DNA from: Thermotogota bacterium
Lineage (GTDB): Bacteria > Thermotogota > Thermotogae > Petrotogales > Petrotogaceae
Direction of reading: 5' to 3'
Length of the DNA: 64,000 bases
NCBI GenBank assembly: GCA_029780115.1
Contig: JAKOZG010000004.1
Span: forward strand, 184,607-248,606
Shown: one piece after another, positions 17,841-27,327 of the stretch
How the letters are laid out: the number at the start of each line of letters is the position of its first letter
Numbering within the stretch: position 1 is the first letter of the stretch
Notes under the pieces: generated by a model
Told to the model about the DNA's origin: nothing
Database searches by the model: none
What the model saw: the letters and a program-made list of their open reading frames with translations, nothing else
Translations under genes and position numbers: made by a program

Positions 17841-17860
17841 TTTCGGTAGACCTACCGAAA
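17841..17860. promoter_or_regulatory. Palindromic operator candidate for the nucleoside transporter
   Basis: TTTCGGTAG and CTACCGAAA are perfect 9-base inverted arms separated by 2 bases, 133 bases upstream of the binding-protein ATG. Such a GC-containing palindrome stands out in an AT-rich leader and fits binding of a dimeric repressor. The regulator is not identified, and the site differs from the RbsR operator. Confidence 0.5.
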
Positions 17861-17998
17861 GAGAGTAGAAGATGTTGCCTAGAACCCGTTTGAATTCATT
17901 TTTTTAGTATCTACGATTTAAATCTTATTATGTTAGAAATCCTAAGAACATGATTTACCTTGTTTTTTACATTAAAGGAAGACAGATGTCTCCATATC

Positions 17999-18028
17999 AA
18001 AAAACCAGGGATTGCTCTTGGGTTTTTT
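17999..18028 (-). terminator. Intrinsic terminator after the ADP-ribosylglycohydrolase-like gene
   Basis: AAAAAACC and GGTTTTTT arms enclose a partly paired 14-base core. On the minus strand the stem ends in a run of six T, about 170 bases beyond the stop at 18199. It could act in both directions. Confidence 0.45.
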
Positions 18029-18198
18029 GAAGAATTTTGAAGATAGTAATTACCTCATACTCTAGTTACTTAAAGTATTTTAATTTCTTGTGGCCAAGAG
18101 TTTGGTAAAATTTCAAGAGAATTATAATCATTATGACTGGTGTTACAATCTAACTTCACTTTCATTTTAATTATCTTCTTAACAAATACTTTAAAATA

Positions 18199-19572
18199 TC
18201 AGGTGATATTTGTTAGTTCATATGTCCATTCTGCCAGATCAGATATCTTCATTTTTTTGAAAAAAGGGAGATATGTTTCTAAACAGTTTTTTAAAGGATT
18301 AGACCAGTGGTTAGGCAAATTTTGCTTACCGTATATAATTCCTAAAATTGTACCGATTTCACCTGCATTACAGTCTACGTCATATCCAAAAGAGGCAACA
18401 ATTTTCATTGATTCATCAAAATTACCCTCTCCAAACCATAAAGAAGTTATTACAGCCGCAGTGTTTGGGTAAAGATGAACCCAATTATAACTTTCGAAAT
18501 CGTTTTCTACTTTTCTTAAAACTGTAAGCCAATTGCTCGTTTCTTGGCAGTATTTTATCACATCAAGTACAATTTTGTTAAATTCTGTATTTTTTGGAAT
18601 ATATTGCAAGGATTCTATTATAATTTTTTTAGGATCGTTTAGAACAAAGGCTAAAGAGGTCATTACTGCAGAGTGTATCCCACCATATATGCCATTCCCA
18701 CTGTGTGAGACTTGAGAATCAATGAATGCAAGCTTTGCAGCCTTATACGGATCACCAGGGGCGATTAATCCTTGAACCATACATCGCATTTGGGCACCAA
18801 TCCATTCTTGGAACGGATTATGAAAATATCCAGAGACTGGCGGAAAAATTCCTCTCTTAATATTCTCAAGAGCTATTAATTCTGCACTCCATCCAAAAGG
18901 AATGTAGCTAATCCAATTTTTTGCAATGTCGATAGAAGATATTTCTTTTTTCTTTTCTTCACATGTTTTTAAGAAGATTAATTCGTAAGTTACATCGTCA
19001 TTTAAAGTAGACACCTCTCCAATATAATGACCTAATTCATCCCCATAAACTTGCTCTAGAGCATCATGAGTGTATCCTTCCAATCTTGTACCCATAGAAC
19101 CGCCTGCAAGTTGTCCAAGCCATCCACCATGAATTTTATCTTTTAGATCAACATTGTTGGAGGGAGTGAATTTTGTTTGAGGAAAAGATTTGGAAATCTC
19201 TTCCCATTTTAAAGGTCTACTATAATTGTGAAAACTATGACTTTCTATGATTGGAGCGTTGTCGAGCAAATAAAATATTTCGCTGATTATAGCTTTTAAC
19301 TTTGGGTAGTCACCAGTCGTTAGATATTGGAATCCTTTTTCTAATAAGATTTCTGCTTTTGAAACATCTCTCCCCATGTTTTCAACTGATTGGACAGCTC
19401 CAACAATCATCGATTCTGGAGCATCGGAACCAGGTACATTGCTTTCCCAAAAAGCTAACAGTAAATCGTCGGGAAATATGCTTAATTCTTGCATCTTTTC
19501 CCAATTTTCTTCGCTTAATTTTGATGGTTTAGCGTTTTTTCTTCTTTTTAATTCATTTTCCCATGCTTTCAT
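18199..19572 (-). CDS. ADP-ribosylglycohydrolase-fold protein, possible nucleoside hydrolase
   Basis: The 457-residue protein has about 140 N-terminal residues of unknown helical type, then an ADP-ribosylglycohydrolase domain (residues about 144-440). The metal-ligand motifs are present in variant form: LNDDVTYE at residues 190-197 and DVDCNAGEIGTILG near 398-411, with Asp residues in the usual places. The ATG at 19572 has a good SD (AAGGAG). DraG-family enzymes cleave N-glycosidic bonds of ADP-ribosyl groups, but many environmental members sit beside sugar or nucleoside uptake genes. Here the neighbours are a nucleoside transporter and a ribose operon, so hydrolysis of imported ribosides is a reasonable guess. 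No DraT partner or nitrogenase is present. Confidence 0.7.
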   Translation of the reverse strand: MKAWENELKRRKNAKPSKLSEENWEKMQELSIFPDDLLLAFWESNVPGSDAPESMIVGAVQSVENMGRDVSKAEILLEKGFQYLTTGDYPKLKAIISEIFYLLDNAPIIESHSFHNYSRPLKWEEISKSFPQTKFTPSNNVDLKDKIHGGWLGQLAGGSMGTRLEGYTHDALEQVYGDELGHYIGEVSTLNDDVTYELIFLKTCEEKKKEISSIDIAKNWISYIPFGWSAELIALENIKRGIFPPVSGYFHNPFQEWIGAQMRCMVQGLIAPGDPYKAAKLAFIDSQVSHSGNGIYGGIHSAVMTSLAFVLNDPKKIIIESLQYIPKNTEFNKIVLDVIKYCQETSNWLTVLRKVENDFESYNWVHLYPNTAAVITSLWFGEGNFDESMKIVASFGYDVDCNAGEIGTILGIIYGKQNLPNHWSNPLKNCLETYLPFFKKMKISDLAEWTYELTNIT

Positions 19573-19608
19573 TTAAACTTCTCCTTGCTCTAATTTTAAG
19601 TAAAAAAT

Positions 19609-20487
19609 TCACAAACGTGGAATTGGTACATTATATAATTTTTTCCCCGGTTTTTCATTATAAAAAGGACGCGTACACCATGAGCAACCCGATGTCTTCA
19701 TAGCTTCTTCGTTATTTATTTCAAACTGGGGAAACTTCATTATATTTCCGTTTGAATCAAAAGAGAAGATATCTTTGGTAACATTGAAGTGTTCAATTAT
19801 GTAGTGGACGTATTGAATTTTTCTGTATCTTTCTAAACTAGGGCTAGAATAGCTTTCTAATTTTGTGCCTTTAATAGGAGTGAAAGCAAATAAGCTAACA
19901 ATTATTCCATACTTATTCATTTTTAATAATGTATCAACAATATCTTCATCACTTTCGCCTAATCCAACAATTATATGAGTAGCTATTTTTCCTGGAAATT
20001 CTTTTGAAATTGCTATCAAAAAATCTTCAAGATATTTAAAGCTACCACCCTTAATTTCTCTAAAAAGTTTTTCATTAGCTGCATCTAGTGCAATTCCAAC
20101 AGTATCTACTAAATATTTTTTGAAAAGAAATCTTACTTCTTCAATATTTTTTGGTCTTATTGAGACAGAAACTTTTATATTCTTATCTTTAAGAAAATTT
20201 AGCACGTAATCTAATTCCGCCCAATAATCTGAGGAAGAAACCACCTGAATGCAAATCCTCTTGAATTTGTTTGCATTAAAGTTGTTAACAAATTCTTCCA
20301 AAGTTATCTTTGGCCACTTTACTCTAGACAAGAGATCTGCTTTGCTGTCAGACTCTTGTGCTTTTGAACAAAAAGAACAATTATACATGCATTTTTCACC
20401 AATTAGAATGTAGGCAGTATAATTATCAGCGTTAATTTTACCTTTTTTTAAGTTCATTTCAATTGCTGTGGCATATGAGACCCTCAA
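19609..20487 (-). CDS. Radical SAM protein, BioB-like
   Basis: The 292-residue protein has the radical SAM cluster motif CMYNCSFC (CxxxCxxC at residues 33-40) and the usual barrel strands. A second Cys pair lies near the C-terminus (CSWCTRPFYNEKPG), followed by YN-x-P-x-P. That C-terminal signature resembles BioB-related enzymes in which extra cysteines hold an auxiliary Fe-S cluster used for sulphur insertion or similar chemistry. I recall similar C-termini in proposed alternative lipoyl synthases, but cannot confirm it here. The TTG at 20487 with TGGAGGATC about 9 bases upstream is preferred; a longer frame would run into the upstream gene. The substrate is unknown. Confidence 0.65.
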   Translation of the reverse strand: MRVSYATAIEMNLKKGKINADNYTAYILIGEKCMYNCSFCSKAQESDSKADLLSRVKWPKITLEEFVNNFNANKFKRICIQVVSSSDYWAELDYVLNFLKDKNIKVSVSIRPKNIEEVRFLFKKYLVDTVGIALDAANEKLFREIKGGSFKYLEDFLIAISKEFPGKIATHIIVGLGESDEDIVDTLLKMNKYGIIVSLFAFTPIKGTKLESYSSPSLERYRKIQYVHYIIEHFNVTKDIFSFDSNGNIMKFPQFEINNEEAMKTSGCSWCTRPFYNEKPGKKLYNVPIPRL

Positions 20488-20503
20488 TATTTTGATCCTC
20501 CAT

Positions 20504-20779
20504 TTATTTAGATATATACAAGAAGTCATACCCATCATGTTCAAAGATATAAATGGTAGCTTCAGTAGTTATTATGGTGTCTTTGATTTCACATCTTTGT
20601 AAAAATTCTTCCAAAGGAAGCGCATATATTTCTTCCACTTCATTTATAAGATCAAGAGCTTCTTTTATTTCAACATTTTTAATATTTCTATATCTGACTA
20701 TTTGACCTACATAATGATAAGAAAGTATAGAAAAAATAATTATAGGAACCATAATAATGAAAGTTAATATAATTTTCAT
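20504..20779 (-). CDS. Small hypothetical membrane protein
   Basis: The 91-residue product is not recognised. It has one N-terminal membrane segment (residues about 3-22, possibly an uncleaved signal anchor) and a charged, mostly helical then beta soluble part ending in FLYISK. It starts 1 base after the stop of the next upstream gene, so the two are surely co-transcribed, and it ends 16 bases before the radical SAM start. The tight spacing supports a real gene despite its small size. Confidence 0.55.
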   Translation of the reverse strand: MKIILTFIIMVPIIIFSILSYHYVGQIVRYRNIKNVEIKEALDLINEVEEIYALPLEEFLQRCEIKDTIITTEATIYIFEHDGYDFLYISK

Positions 20780-20780
20780 A

Positions 20781-21752
20781 TTAAAAGGCCCCTAGTAAAA
20801 CAGCTATTAAAATTATTAAAAGTATCGCTATAATAGAAAATCCACCAATGATAATAACATCAAAAGAACTTATTTTACGGCGATCATAAAAACTATTGTC
20901 TTTCTGTAAATTATCGAATAAATCGCCAATTACTTTTTGTTCTTTATTTTCTTGGGCATCACGTGCTTTTCTTAAAATTTGTATTTTATTCTGGTCTATT
21001 GCTATTTTTAAATCTTGGTGTACTATTGTTTTTCCTATTCCATGTCTTCCCAAATCTATTTTTAAAAATAAATAACTCGTTGAAGGAATTAATTCTTTAG
21101 AAATGACTTTTCCTTCTAAAATATTACCCGGATCTTCCCTATTTTCTTCTTTCTCCCTATCTATTTCTAGAACTATTATAGGTTCACCTACATCTAGTTT
21201 TATCACAGGGTAACCTTCTACTGGATCAATTATTGGGAAAACTTCTTTAGCATTTTTAACATCTGGTCTATTAAGATACTCTTCAAAACCTTTTTCACCT
21301 TTTTCTTTTACAGCAGATATCCATGTCAAATCTTTATAATCAAATTTTTGTGCTACTAGTTTTATTTTTGTCTCGCCCGCCCACTCACTTAATATGTCAT
21401 TTATTAAAGACTTCAGAACATATACATCATTTTCCTCAACGGCTAAAAAAATTTTTGTTCCTACAATTTCAAAATTCATTTTTCTTAAAACGCTATAAAA
21501 ATAAGCTTTAAATTGAGTCAGGGTATAATTGTCCTTTTCTTTAGACAACTGGTAATAGAGCATATCAACGTCTGATTTAAATTCAAGATAGTCTTTAGTA
21601 ATATCAGGAATTTCGAATTCTTTTAGTTGACTTCTGTTTAATACCACAACATTGAATTGAGGGCTTTGCCCTTTTTTCCCAAATATATATCCAACATAGG
21701 TTTCTCCAGTTAAGTTAGACGCAGCTATAAATTTAACAGCATAGAAGTCCAT
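20781..21752 (-). CDS. Hypothetical protein with C-terminal membrane anchor
   Basis: The 323-residue protein is not recognised with confidence; it may belong to a Thermotogota-restricted family (possibly DUF4899). The N-terminal about 290 residues are soluble, with acidic and basic patches. A single hydrophobic segment (VIIIGGFSIIAILLIILIAV) forms the C-terminal tail anchor, so the bulk probably faces the cytoplasm. The ATG at 21752 with AAGGAG is chosen over an in-frame TTG at 21788 that lacks an SD. It follows glgC by 53 bases and is coupled to the small membrane protein downstream. Position suggests a link to envelope or storage metabolism, but no function can be assigned. Confidence 0.55.
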   Translation of the reverse strand: MDFYAVKFIAASNLTGETYVGYIFGKKGQSPQFNVVVLNRSQLKEFEIPDITKDYLEFKSDVDMLYYQLSKEKDNYTLTQFKAYFYSVLRKMNFEIVGTKIFLAVEENDVYVLKSLINDILSEWAGETKIKLVAQKFDYKDLTWISAVKEKGEKGFEEYLNRPDVKNAKEVFPIIDPVEGYPVIKLDVGEPIIVLEIDREKEENREDPGNILEGKVISKELIPSTSYLFLKIDLGRHGIGKTIVHQDLKIAIDQNKIQILRKARDAQENKEQKVIGDLFDNLQKDNSFYDRRKISSFDVIIIGGFSIIAILLIILIAVLLGAF

Positions 21753-21805
21753 ATGTTTATTCTCCTTATTTATAATCAGAGAAATCAAACTAGGGAAGTT
21801 ATATT

Positions 21806-23065
21806 TTATTGTTTGATAATGCCTTCGCCACTTTTTATTTCTTTTATATTATATTCTGAAAGATCGATATAGTTATCAATAGAGCAATTTTTCCCTATTT
21901 CCACCCCATCTGGAATTTTGGTGTTAAATCCAATAACTGTAATTTCAGAATTGTATATTTTTTTGTCAATTTTTGATTCGGCAAATTTTCCAACGCCAAT
22001 TTTGACCGATTTACCTATAAAAGTGTTTTCTGCTATTATCGATTTTTCAATATATGAATTTTTGTCGACAAAAACATGATTCATCAGCACAGAATCTTTT
22101 ACAACCGCCCCTTCTGCAATAGTAACTCCTTGAAAAATAACCGAGTTTTCAACTGTTCCATAAATTTCGCTACCTTCACTAGTGATGCTTTTAATTACTT
22201 CGGATGAGTTTGCTATAAAAGCCGGTGGCAGTTCTTCTGACTGGGTATAAATTTTCCAACTTTCATCATGTAAATCTAGAAAGGGTAGAGGAGCTAGTAA
22301 TTCTAAATTGCTATCTAAATATGATTGAATTGTTCCGACATCTCTCCAATATCCTTCAAAGTTAAAGGCATAAAGTTTGGCTTTCTCTTCCAAAATTTTA
22401 GGAATAATGTTCTTCCCAAAATCATGATCAGAATTTGGATCTTGTGAATCTTCTATTAAAACATTTTTCAAGAATTTCCAGGTAAACACATAAATTCCTA
22501 AAGAAGCTAGGGTTCCTTTAGGATTTTTGGGTTTTTCTTGGAATTCTACTATCTTGTTAAAAGGATCTGTAACCATTATGCCAAATCTTTGAGCTTCTGA
22601 AACAGGTACTTCCATGCAAGCTATTGTACAATCGGCATTTCTTTCTATATGGTAATCAATCATATTGTTGTAATCCATTTTGTAAATATGATCTCCTGAA
22701 AGAACAACCAGAAAATCCGGTCTATATCTATCCAGAAATTCCATATTTTGATAAATTGCATCGGCTGTTCCCCTGTACCAAGATGTTCCAGATCTACTTA
22801 GATATGGTGGCAATATATGAAGCCCTCCGCCTTTGATATCAAGATCCCATGGTTTTCCAATTCCTAAATGTTCTACTAATCGATGAGGCATATATTGAGT
22901 AGCCACTCCTACTGTGTTAATGCCAGAATTAACACAGTTACTTAATGTAAAATCGATCATTCTGTATTTTCCACCGAAAGGAACAGCGGGTTTTGCTAAA
23001 GTATTTGTAAGGATTCCTAATCTTTTTCCTTGGCCACCGGCTAAAATAACGCCAATAACTTTCAT
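21806..23065 (-). CDS. glgC: Glucose-1-phosphate adenylyltransferase
   Basis: GlgC makes ADP-glucose from glucose 1-phosphate and ATP, the committed step of glycogen synthesis. The 419-residue protein has the nucleotidyltransferase motif GGQGKRL near the N-terminus, [35 protein letters not shown] and a C-terminal left-handed beta-helix made of hexapeptide repeats. The ATG has a strong SD (TGGAGGG). It is 16 bases downstream of glgD and probably forms a hetero-oligomer with it, as in Bacillus-type systems. Confidence 0.93.
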   Translation of the reverse strand: MKVIGVILAGGQGKRLGILTNTLAKPAVPFGGKYRMIDFTLSNCVNSGINTVGVATQYMPHRLVEHLGIGKPWDLDIKGGGLHILPPYLSRSGTSWYRGTADAIYQNMEFLDRYRPDFLVVLSGDHIYKMDYNNMIDYHIERNADCTIACMEVPVSEAQRFGIMVTDPFNKIVEFQEKPKNPKGTLASLGIYVFTWKFLKNVLIEDSQDPNSDHDFGKNIIPKILEEKAKLYAFNFEGYWRDVGTIQSYLDSNLELLAPLPFLDLHDESWKIYTQSEELPPAFIANSSEVIKSITSEGSEIYGTVENSVIFQGVTIAEGAVVKDSVLMNHVFVDKNSYIEKSIIAENTFIGKSVKIGVGKFAESKIDKKIYNSEITVIGFNTKIPDGVEIGKNCSIDNYIDLSEYNIKEIKSGEGIIKQ

Positions 23066-23081
23066 ATAAATCCCTCCATTT

Positions 23082-24203
23082 TTAGATAATCGCGCCCTTC
23101 TCTATCAAGCTTATTTCATCACCTATACATTCTAGTCTTTTGCCAGATCTAACCCTTACATTTTTATCAATAATTGTTTTTCTAATTATTCCTCCTTCTT
23201 CTACTACACTTCCTTGTAAAACTATTGAATCTTCTATTACTGCACCAGCTCCTACAAAGATATCTCTAGAAAGTATGGAGTTTTTAACTACTCCATTTAT
23301 TATACAACCATCTGCAATAAAAGAATTTTTAATTTGAGCATTAATATTAATTTTTGGAGGGGCTGAGTCACGAAGTTTTGTGTATATGGTTCTATCAGGA
23401 TTATAAAACAGCTCGTCTCTTATTTCTTTTTTTAATATATCCATATTTGTATCATAATATTCCTTAACAGATTTTTTAATATTTCGCCAGTAATTATTGA
23501 AATCATAAGAAAAAACTCGAAGTTTTGAAAGGTTTGGGATAATTATGTCTAATAAGAGATCATACTTTCCATCAGGGACATTAGCATATAGCAGTTCCAT
23601 CAAAAAAGCTTTATTCATAAAATAAACTCCTAAAAAGATTTTGTCTGAGTGTTGCTTAGGAACTTTTTCATATATCTTTAGCACTCTGTTGTTCTCATCA
23701 GTAACAACTTGACCATAATCGCTTAATTTTGTACCTTTATCTATAGTTCTCGTTAATAGAGTAATATCAGCGCCATTTCTAACATGAAACTTGAATAGAT
23801 CTCTGTAGTCCATATTGTAAATATGATCTCCAGAACCAATTAACACAAAATCTTCCGAAGATCTTCTTAAGTAAGTTAAATTTTGAAAAAGCGCATCCGC
23901 AGTTCCTTCATAATGCATTTTGGGATTTTCAGGGCTCATAAAAGGTTGAAGAATAAAAAGTCCTCCTCGTTTTCTATCGAGATTCCATTCCTTACCACTT
24001 CCCAAATGATCCATTAAAGACCTAGGATTATATTGAGTTAATACTCCTACGTTAATTATTCCAGAATTAACCATATTACTTAAAGTGAAGTCAATTGCTC
24101 TATACTTTCCGAAAACTGGTACAGCGGCACTTGTTCTTTTAATAGTCAATTTATCAAGGTTGTCTTCACTTGAACCAGATAATATTAGCCCCATGACTCT
24201 CAT
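23082..24203 (-). CDS. glgD: Glucose-1-phosphate adenylyltransferase regulatory subunit GlgD
   Basis: The 373-residue protein is homologous to GlgC throughout ([39 protein letters not shown]), but its N-terminal nucleotide loop is altered ([12 protein letters not shown] instead of GGxGxRL). That is typical of the non-catalytic GlgD partner, which raises GlgC activity. The ATG at 24203 follows GAGGTG; an upstream in-frame GTG lies inside that SD and is not preferred. It is the first gene of glgD-glgC, and a 200-base gap separates it from ndk. Confidence 0.9.
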   Translation of the reverse strand: MRVMGLILSGSSEDNLDKLTIKRTSAAVPVFGKYRAIDFTLSNMVNSGIINVGVLTQYNPRSLMDHLGSGKEWNLDRKRGGLFILQPFMSPENPKMHYEGTADALFQNLTYLRRSSEDFVLIGSGDHIYNMDYRDLFKFHVRNGADITLLTRTIDKGTKLSDYGQVVTDENNRVLKIYEKVPKQHSDKIFLGVYFMNKAFLMELLYANVPDGKYDLLLDIIIPNLSKLRVFSYDFNNYWRNIKKSVKEYYDTNMDILKKEIRDELFYNPDRTIYTKLRDSAPPKININAQIKNSFIADGCIINGVVKNSILSRDIFVGAGAVIEDSIVLQGSVVEEGGIIRKTIIDKNVRVRSGKRLECIGDEISLIEKGAII

Positions 24204-24410
24204 CTTTTTCACCTCTTTTCCTTTAACATGTAAATATTTTACTTAGCTAGGCTAGCAAACACTTATCCAAATATCATGTTCTTAAACTTCATCCGTGTCG
24301 TATAAGACAAAATTAACCCTTGAAATTACAGAAGACTTATGCCTTGTAAACCGCCTTTAAGTAAGGTAATTTACTTGTTACTAGCATTGAGATCATGAGC
24401 AAAGATTGAC

Positions 24411-24857
24411 TTATAGTTCGTTTTCGCCTATTAATGAATAGTTGACAATCTCTTGCTCATCAAAAAAAATACGCCATTCTCTTTCTGCATTTTCTCTTGA
24501 ATCAGAAGCATGAACTATATTTTTTGTTATAGTTAAACCAAATTTTCCCCTAATACTCCCCACATCAGCTTCTAAAGGATCAGTGGCTCCATTTATTTGT
24601 CTTACAGCTTGTACAGCATTTGGACCTCGAACTATCATAACAATAACAGGACCAGACAAAATAAAGTCTACTAGAGATGGATAAAAATCCTTTTTTTCAT
24701 GTTCTTGATATAAAGCTTGTGCTTGAGATTCTTTCATCTGAATAATTTTTAAAGCCACTATTTTTAATCCTTTATTTTCATATTTTTCAATAATTCTTCC
24801 AATCAATCCTCTTTTTATGGCATTAGGTTTAATCATAACAAATTGATTTTCTATCAA
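24411..24857 (-). CDS. ndk: Nucleoside diphosphate kinase
   Basis: Ndk transfers the gamma-phosphate of ATP to nucleoside diphosphates through a phosphohistidine. The 148-residue protein is of normal length, with the N-terminal MIKPNAIKRGLIG motif and the catalytic His116 in NIVHASDS. The start is TTG at 24857 with a strong SD (AAGGAGGAA). It appears to be a single-gene unit, flanked by about 200 bases on each side. Together with pyrG further along it supplies nucleoside triphosphates. Confidence 0.95.
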   Translation of the reverse strand: MIENQFVMIKPNAIKRGLIGRIIEKYENKGLKIVALKIIQMKESQAQALYQEHEKKDFYPSLVDFILSGPVIVMIVRGPNAVQAVRQINGATDPLEADVGSIRGKFGLTITKNIVHASDSRENAEREWRIFFDEQEIVNYSLIGENEL

Positions 24858-25058
24858 GATTATTCCTCCTTGTTGACGTATGTTTTTTTACTTTGTAAAT
24901 CCTAAGAATTTTCATCAATACTTAGCGCTATCTTTTAACAAACAGTAGGAAGAGGTTACACTTTATTGTTTTTGTTATATGGTTATTTAAACTCAAAGTC
25001 TTTTTTCTAACAATATTATACACGATAAATAAAGATAGATTATAAGATGTTTTAAGAA

Positions 25059-26162
25059 TTACTCCTCCCTCAAAGCTTCTACGAGATTGATTTTTGCCGC
25101 TCGTTGAGATGAGATAAAGCTAAACAAGATGGAAACAAGGGTGTTTGTAACAAATGCGATTAAGAAAGTACTTGGTAGTATTTTTATTGGTAAATAATTA
25201 ACATAAAATAAATCTTGAGGTAGAGGAATTTTCAATAATATCAGAAATAAACAGGTAATTATGCCAAGAATATCTCCAATAAAAAAGCCTATTAATGAAA
25301 TTAAAAAAGATTCGATAACAAATATAAGAGATATCTCTCTTTTATTCAGACCTAAAGCTCTTAAAATTCCTATTGTTCTTTTCCTTGTAAATACAGAAAA
25401 AGACACAGCATTTGAAACACTAAATCCAGATATTAAAATTATAAAAAAAGTGATAATAAAAGCGAATAAACTGTCTAATTGTACAGCTTTTAACAATGTT
25501 TCATTGGATTCTTCCCAAGTTAGAGCGGAATAATTATTTAAATATTTCTGCTTAAATTGTTTCGATTTTTTTGGATTATTTAAAAATATACCAGTATAAC
25601 TCAACATTTTTGGATCAATGTTTGGATTTTCATGAAGTATTAAATTAGAGTCATAAACTTGAACACCTGAATTAAAAATACCTGACACGATATATTCTTG
25701 GGTAAAAGGTAAGAACTTATCTATAGTTATTAAAATTAATTTATGTCCAATGTCTACTTCTAAATTTTCTGATAATTTCTTACCAATTATTAATCCACTT
25801 GTATCCGAACTTTCAGTTAAAAAGTTTTTGTAAAAAGAAATATCATTTGTTTCAAATAATTGAGAGAAAAAAAGCTGATTTTTGTTAAAAATTGCCGTCC
25901 CGGTAATTTTAAAATGAATTAGAGAGGATACTTCTGGCAAATTTTGATCATAGTATCCGTAAACTACTACATGAGGATAAAAGAATGTAATAGAATCAAC
26001 TAGAACACTACTAAATCCGTTTATTATTGAACTCACAACTATTAAACCCCACACTCCTATGGACATAGCTATAAGAGAAAATTTGAAGTGGCTTTTTGAT
26101 CTTTTGAAAAACGATTTAGCTAGCATAAAAACAACATTTAAATTCTTTTTACCATCTGTCAT
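25059..26162 (-). CDS. FtsX/LolC-like ABC transporter permease
   Basis: The 367-residue protein has one N-terminal membrane segment (residues about 30-55), a large extracytoplasmic domain of about 190 residues and three C-terminal membrane segments. This is the MacB/FtsX/LolCE topology, with the typical CxxC-free motif RKRTIGILRALGLNKREI in the cytoplasmic loop. It overlaps the LCP gene by 14 bases. No ATPase gene is adjacent, so its partner (LolD/MacB-like) must be encoded elsewhere. Lipoprotein release or export of an envelope component is plausible. Confidence 0.75.
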   Translation of the reverse strand: MTDGKKNLNVVFMLAKSFFKRSKSHFKFSLIAMSIGVWGLIVVSSIINGFSSVLVDSITFFYPHVVVYGYYDQNLPEVSSLIHFKITGTAIFNKNQLFFSQLFETNDISFYKNFLTESSDTSGLIIGKKLSENLEVDIGHKLILITIDKFLPFTQEYIVSGIFNSGVQVYDSNLILHENPNIDPKMLSYTGIFLNNPKKSKQFKQKYLNNYSALTWEESNETLLKAVQLDSLFAFIITFFIILISGFSVSNAVSFSVFTRKRTIGILRALGLNKREISLIFVIESFLISLIGFFIGDILGIITCLFLILLKIPLPQDLFYVNYLPIKILPSTFLIAFVTNTLVSILFSFISSQRAAKINLVEALREE

Positions 26163-27327
26163 TCAGTACCACCAAAACATCATAGTCAAGAGTATTAATG
26201 AGATTGTCCGCAATAAACTTAATTAATTCAAAATATTTTATTTTATCTGTTACTTCTACAAATTCTGTTTTATATGTTTTTTCAAGGTCTTTCATTACTT
26301 TTTCTTTTTTTTCTTCATCTAAATTTTTAAAAAAAACATAACAGTGGTCACTACTCAAAAGGTCAAACTTTTCATCCAGAACCTTTATCTGGTAACCTGG
26401 GCTTGTCCATGTGGAAAAAACAAAGGTGTAAAAGTTATAGACGCTACTTTTAAAGTTTTTAGTAAATAAAATCCAAATTTTTGATTCTTGTGTTGTTTCT
26501 TCTATTTCGAAAGTAGAGAGTTTTCGCTGCAAATCACTAATTTTCGAATTGTCAACAATTATATAATTATCAACAATTTGATATGGAAATTGAATAAAAT
26601 TTAAGGTAGCATCTTTGCCGTACGCATATAAGAATAACAACTCATTTAATTCAAAGGTATTAATAGTATTTTTTAACACAAGATCAGCAGCCTCAGATAA
26701 TTTTATTACATTAGCTTTTTTAGCCTCTTCCATTAAAGCAAATATAGCGTTTTTCTGTCTCTCTATTCTACCAAGATCACCCAAATCGTCTCTGTATCTA
26801 ACATATGCTAGTAGTTCTTCTCCAGTTAATTGGTTGTTTCCTTTTTTAAAATCTATATACAAGTTTTGATGATAATCTTGATATTGCATATCCTTTTCTA
26901 GATAGATATCAACAGGTCCTAGAAGATTACCTATTTCTTTAAATATAGAATAATCAAATATTATGTAATCTTGTATAGGAACCTTAGTTAATTTTTCTAT
27001 TTCTCTCTTTAAGGTTTCTATACCATGAGTTTCATATATAGAATTTATTTTTCTTTCTTTGCCATCAATATTAACTATTAAATCTCTTGGAATAGATAAA
27101 AGAAGAATTTTTCCTTTGTTTAAACCTGCTAGAATAATTACATCTGTTCGGACTGTGTTTTCTAAATCTTCATCTCTTCCTAAGACTAAAAAATAGTAAG
27201 GGAGATCAATAGATTTTTCTCTACCCTTTATATTTAAAAAAAATGGTGCTATAAAGCTAACAACTAAGAAAAATAGCAAAACAAAAGAAAAAATATGTAC
27301 AATAACGGTTTTCAAATCTTTTTTCAC
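26149..27327 (-). CDS. LytR-CpsA-Psr (LCP) family protein
   Basis: The 392-residue protein has an N-terminal membrane anchor (residues about 8-30) and an extracytoplasmic LCP domain: LGRDED, RTDVIILAGLN with the conserved Arg and Asp, SIPRDLIVNI, and YVRYRDDLGDLGRIERQ with the conserved Arg residues. LCP enzymes move undecaprenyl-linked glycopolymers to the cell wall or envelope. It overlaps the upstream gene by ATGA and the permease by 14 bases. About 150 C-terminal residues form an extra domain of the kind often attached to LCP proteins. The acceptor is unknown in Thermotogota. Confidence 0.85.
   Translation of the reverse strand: MKKDLKTVIVHIFSFVLLFFLVVSFIAPFFLNIKGREKSIDLPYYFLVLGRDEDLENTVRTDVIILAGLNKGKILLLSIPRDLIVNIDGKERKINSIYETHGIETLKREIEKLTKVPIQDYIIFDYSIFKEIGNLLGPVDIYLEKDMQYQDYHQNLYIDFKKGNNQLTGEELLAYVRYRDDLGDLGRIERQKNAIFALMEEAKKANVIKLSEAADLVLKNTINTFELNELLFLYAYGKDATLNFIQFPYQIVDNYIIVDNSKISDLQRKLSTFEIEETTQESKIWILFTKNFKSSVYNFYTFVFSTWTSPGYQIKVLDEKFDLLSSDHCYVFFKNLDEEKKEKVMKDLEKTYKTEFVEVTDKIKYFELIKFIADNLINTLDYDVLVVLNDRW

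Larger units (their letters stand above)
17709..18198. other. Intergenic region upstream of the nucleoside transporter operon
   Basis: No gene is seen in these 490 bases. The stretch contains a terminator-like hairpin (17999-18028) for the enzyme gene to its right and a palindromic operator candidate (17841-17860). The rest, including a weak TATAAA-like -10 near 17780 on the minus strand, probably forms the promoter and leader of the transporter operon. Confidence 0.5.
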
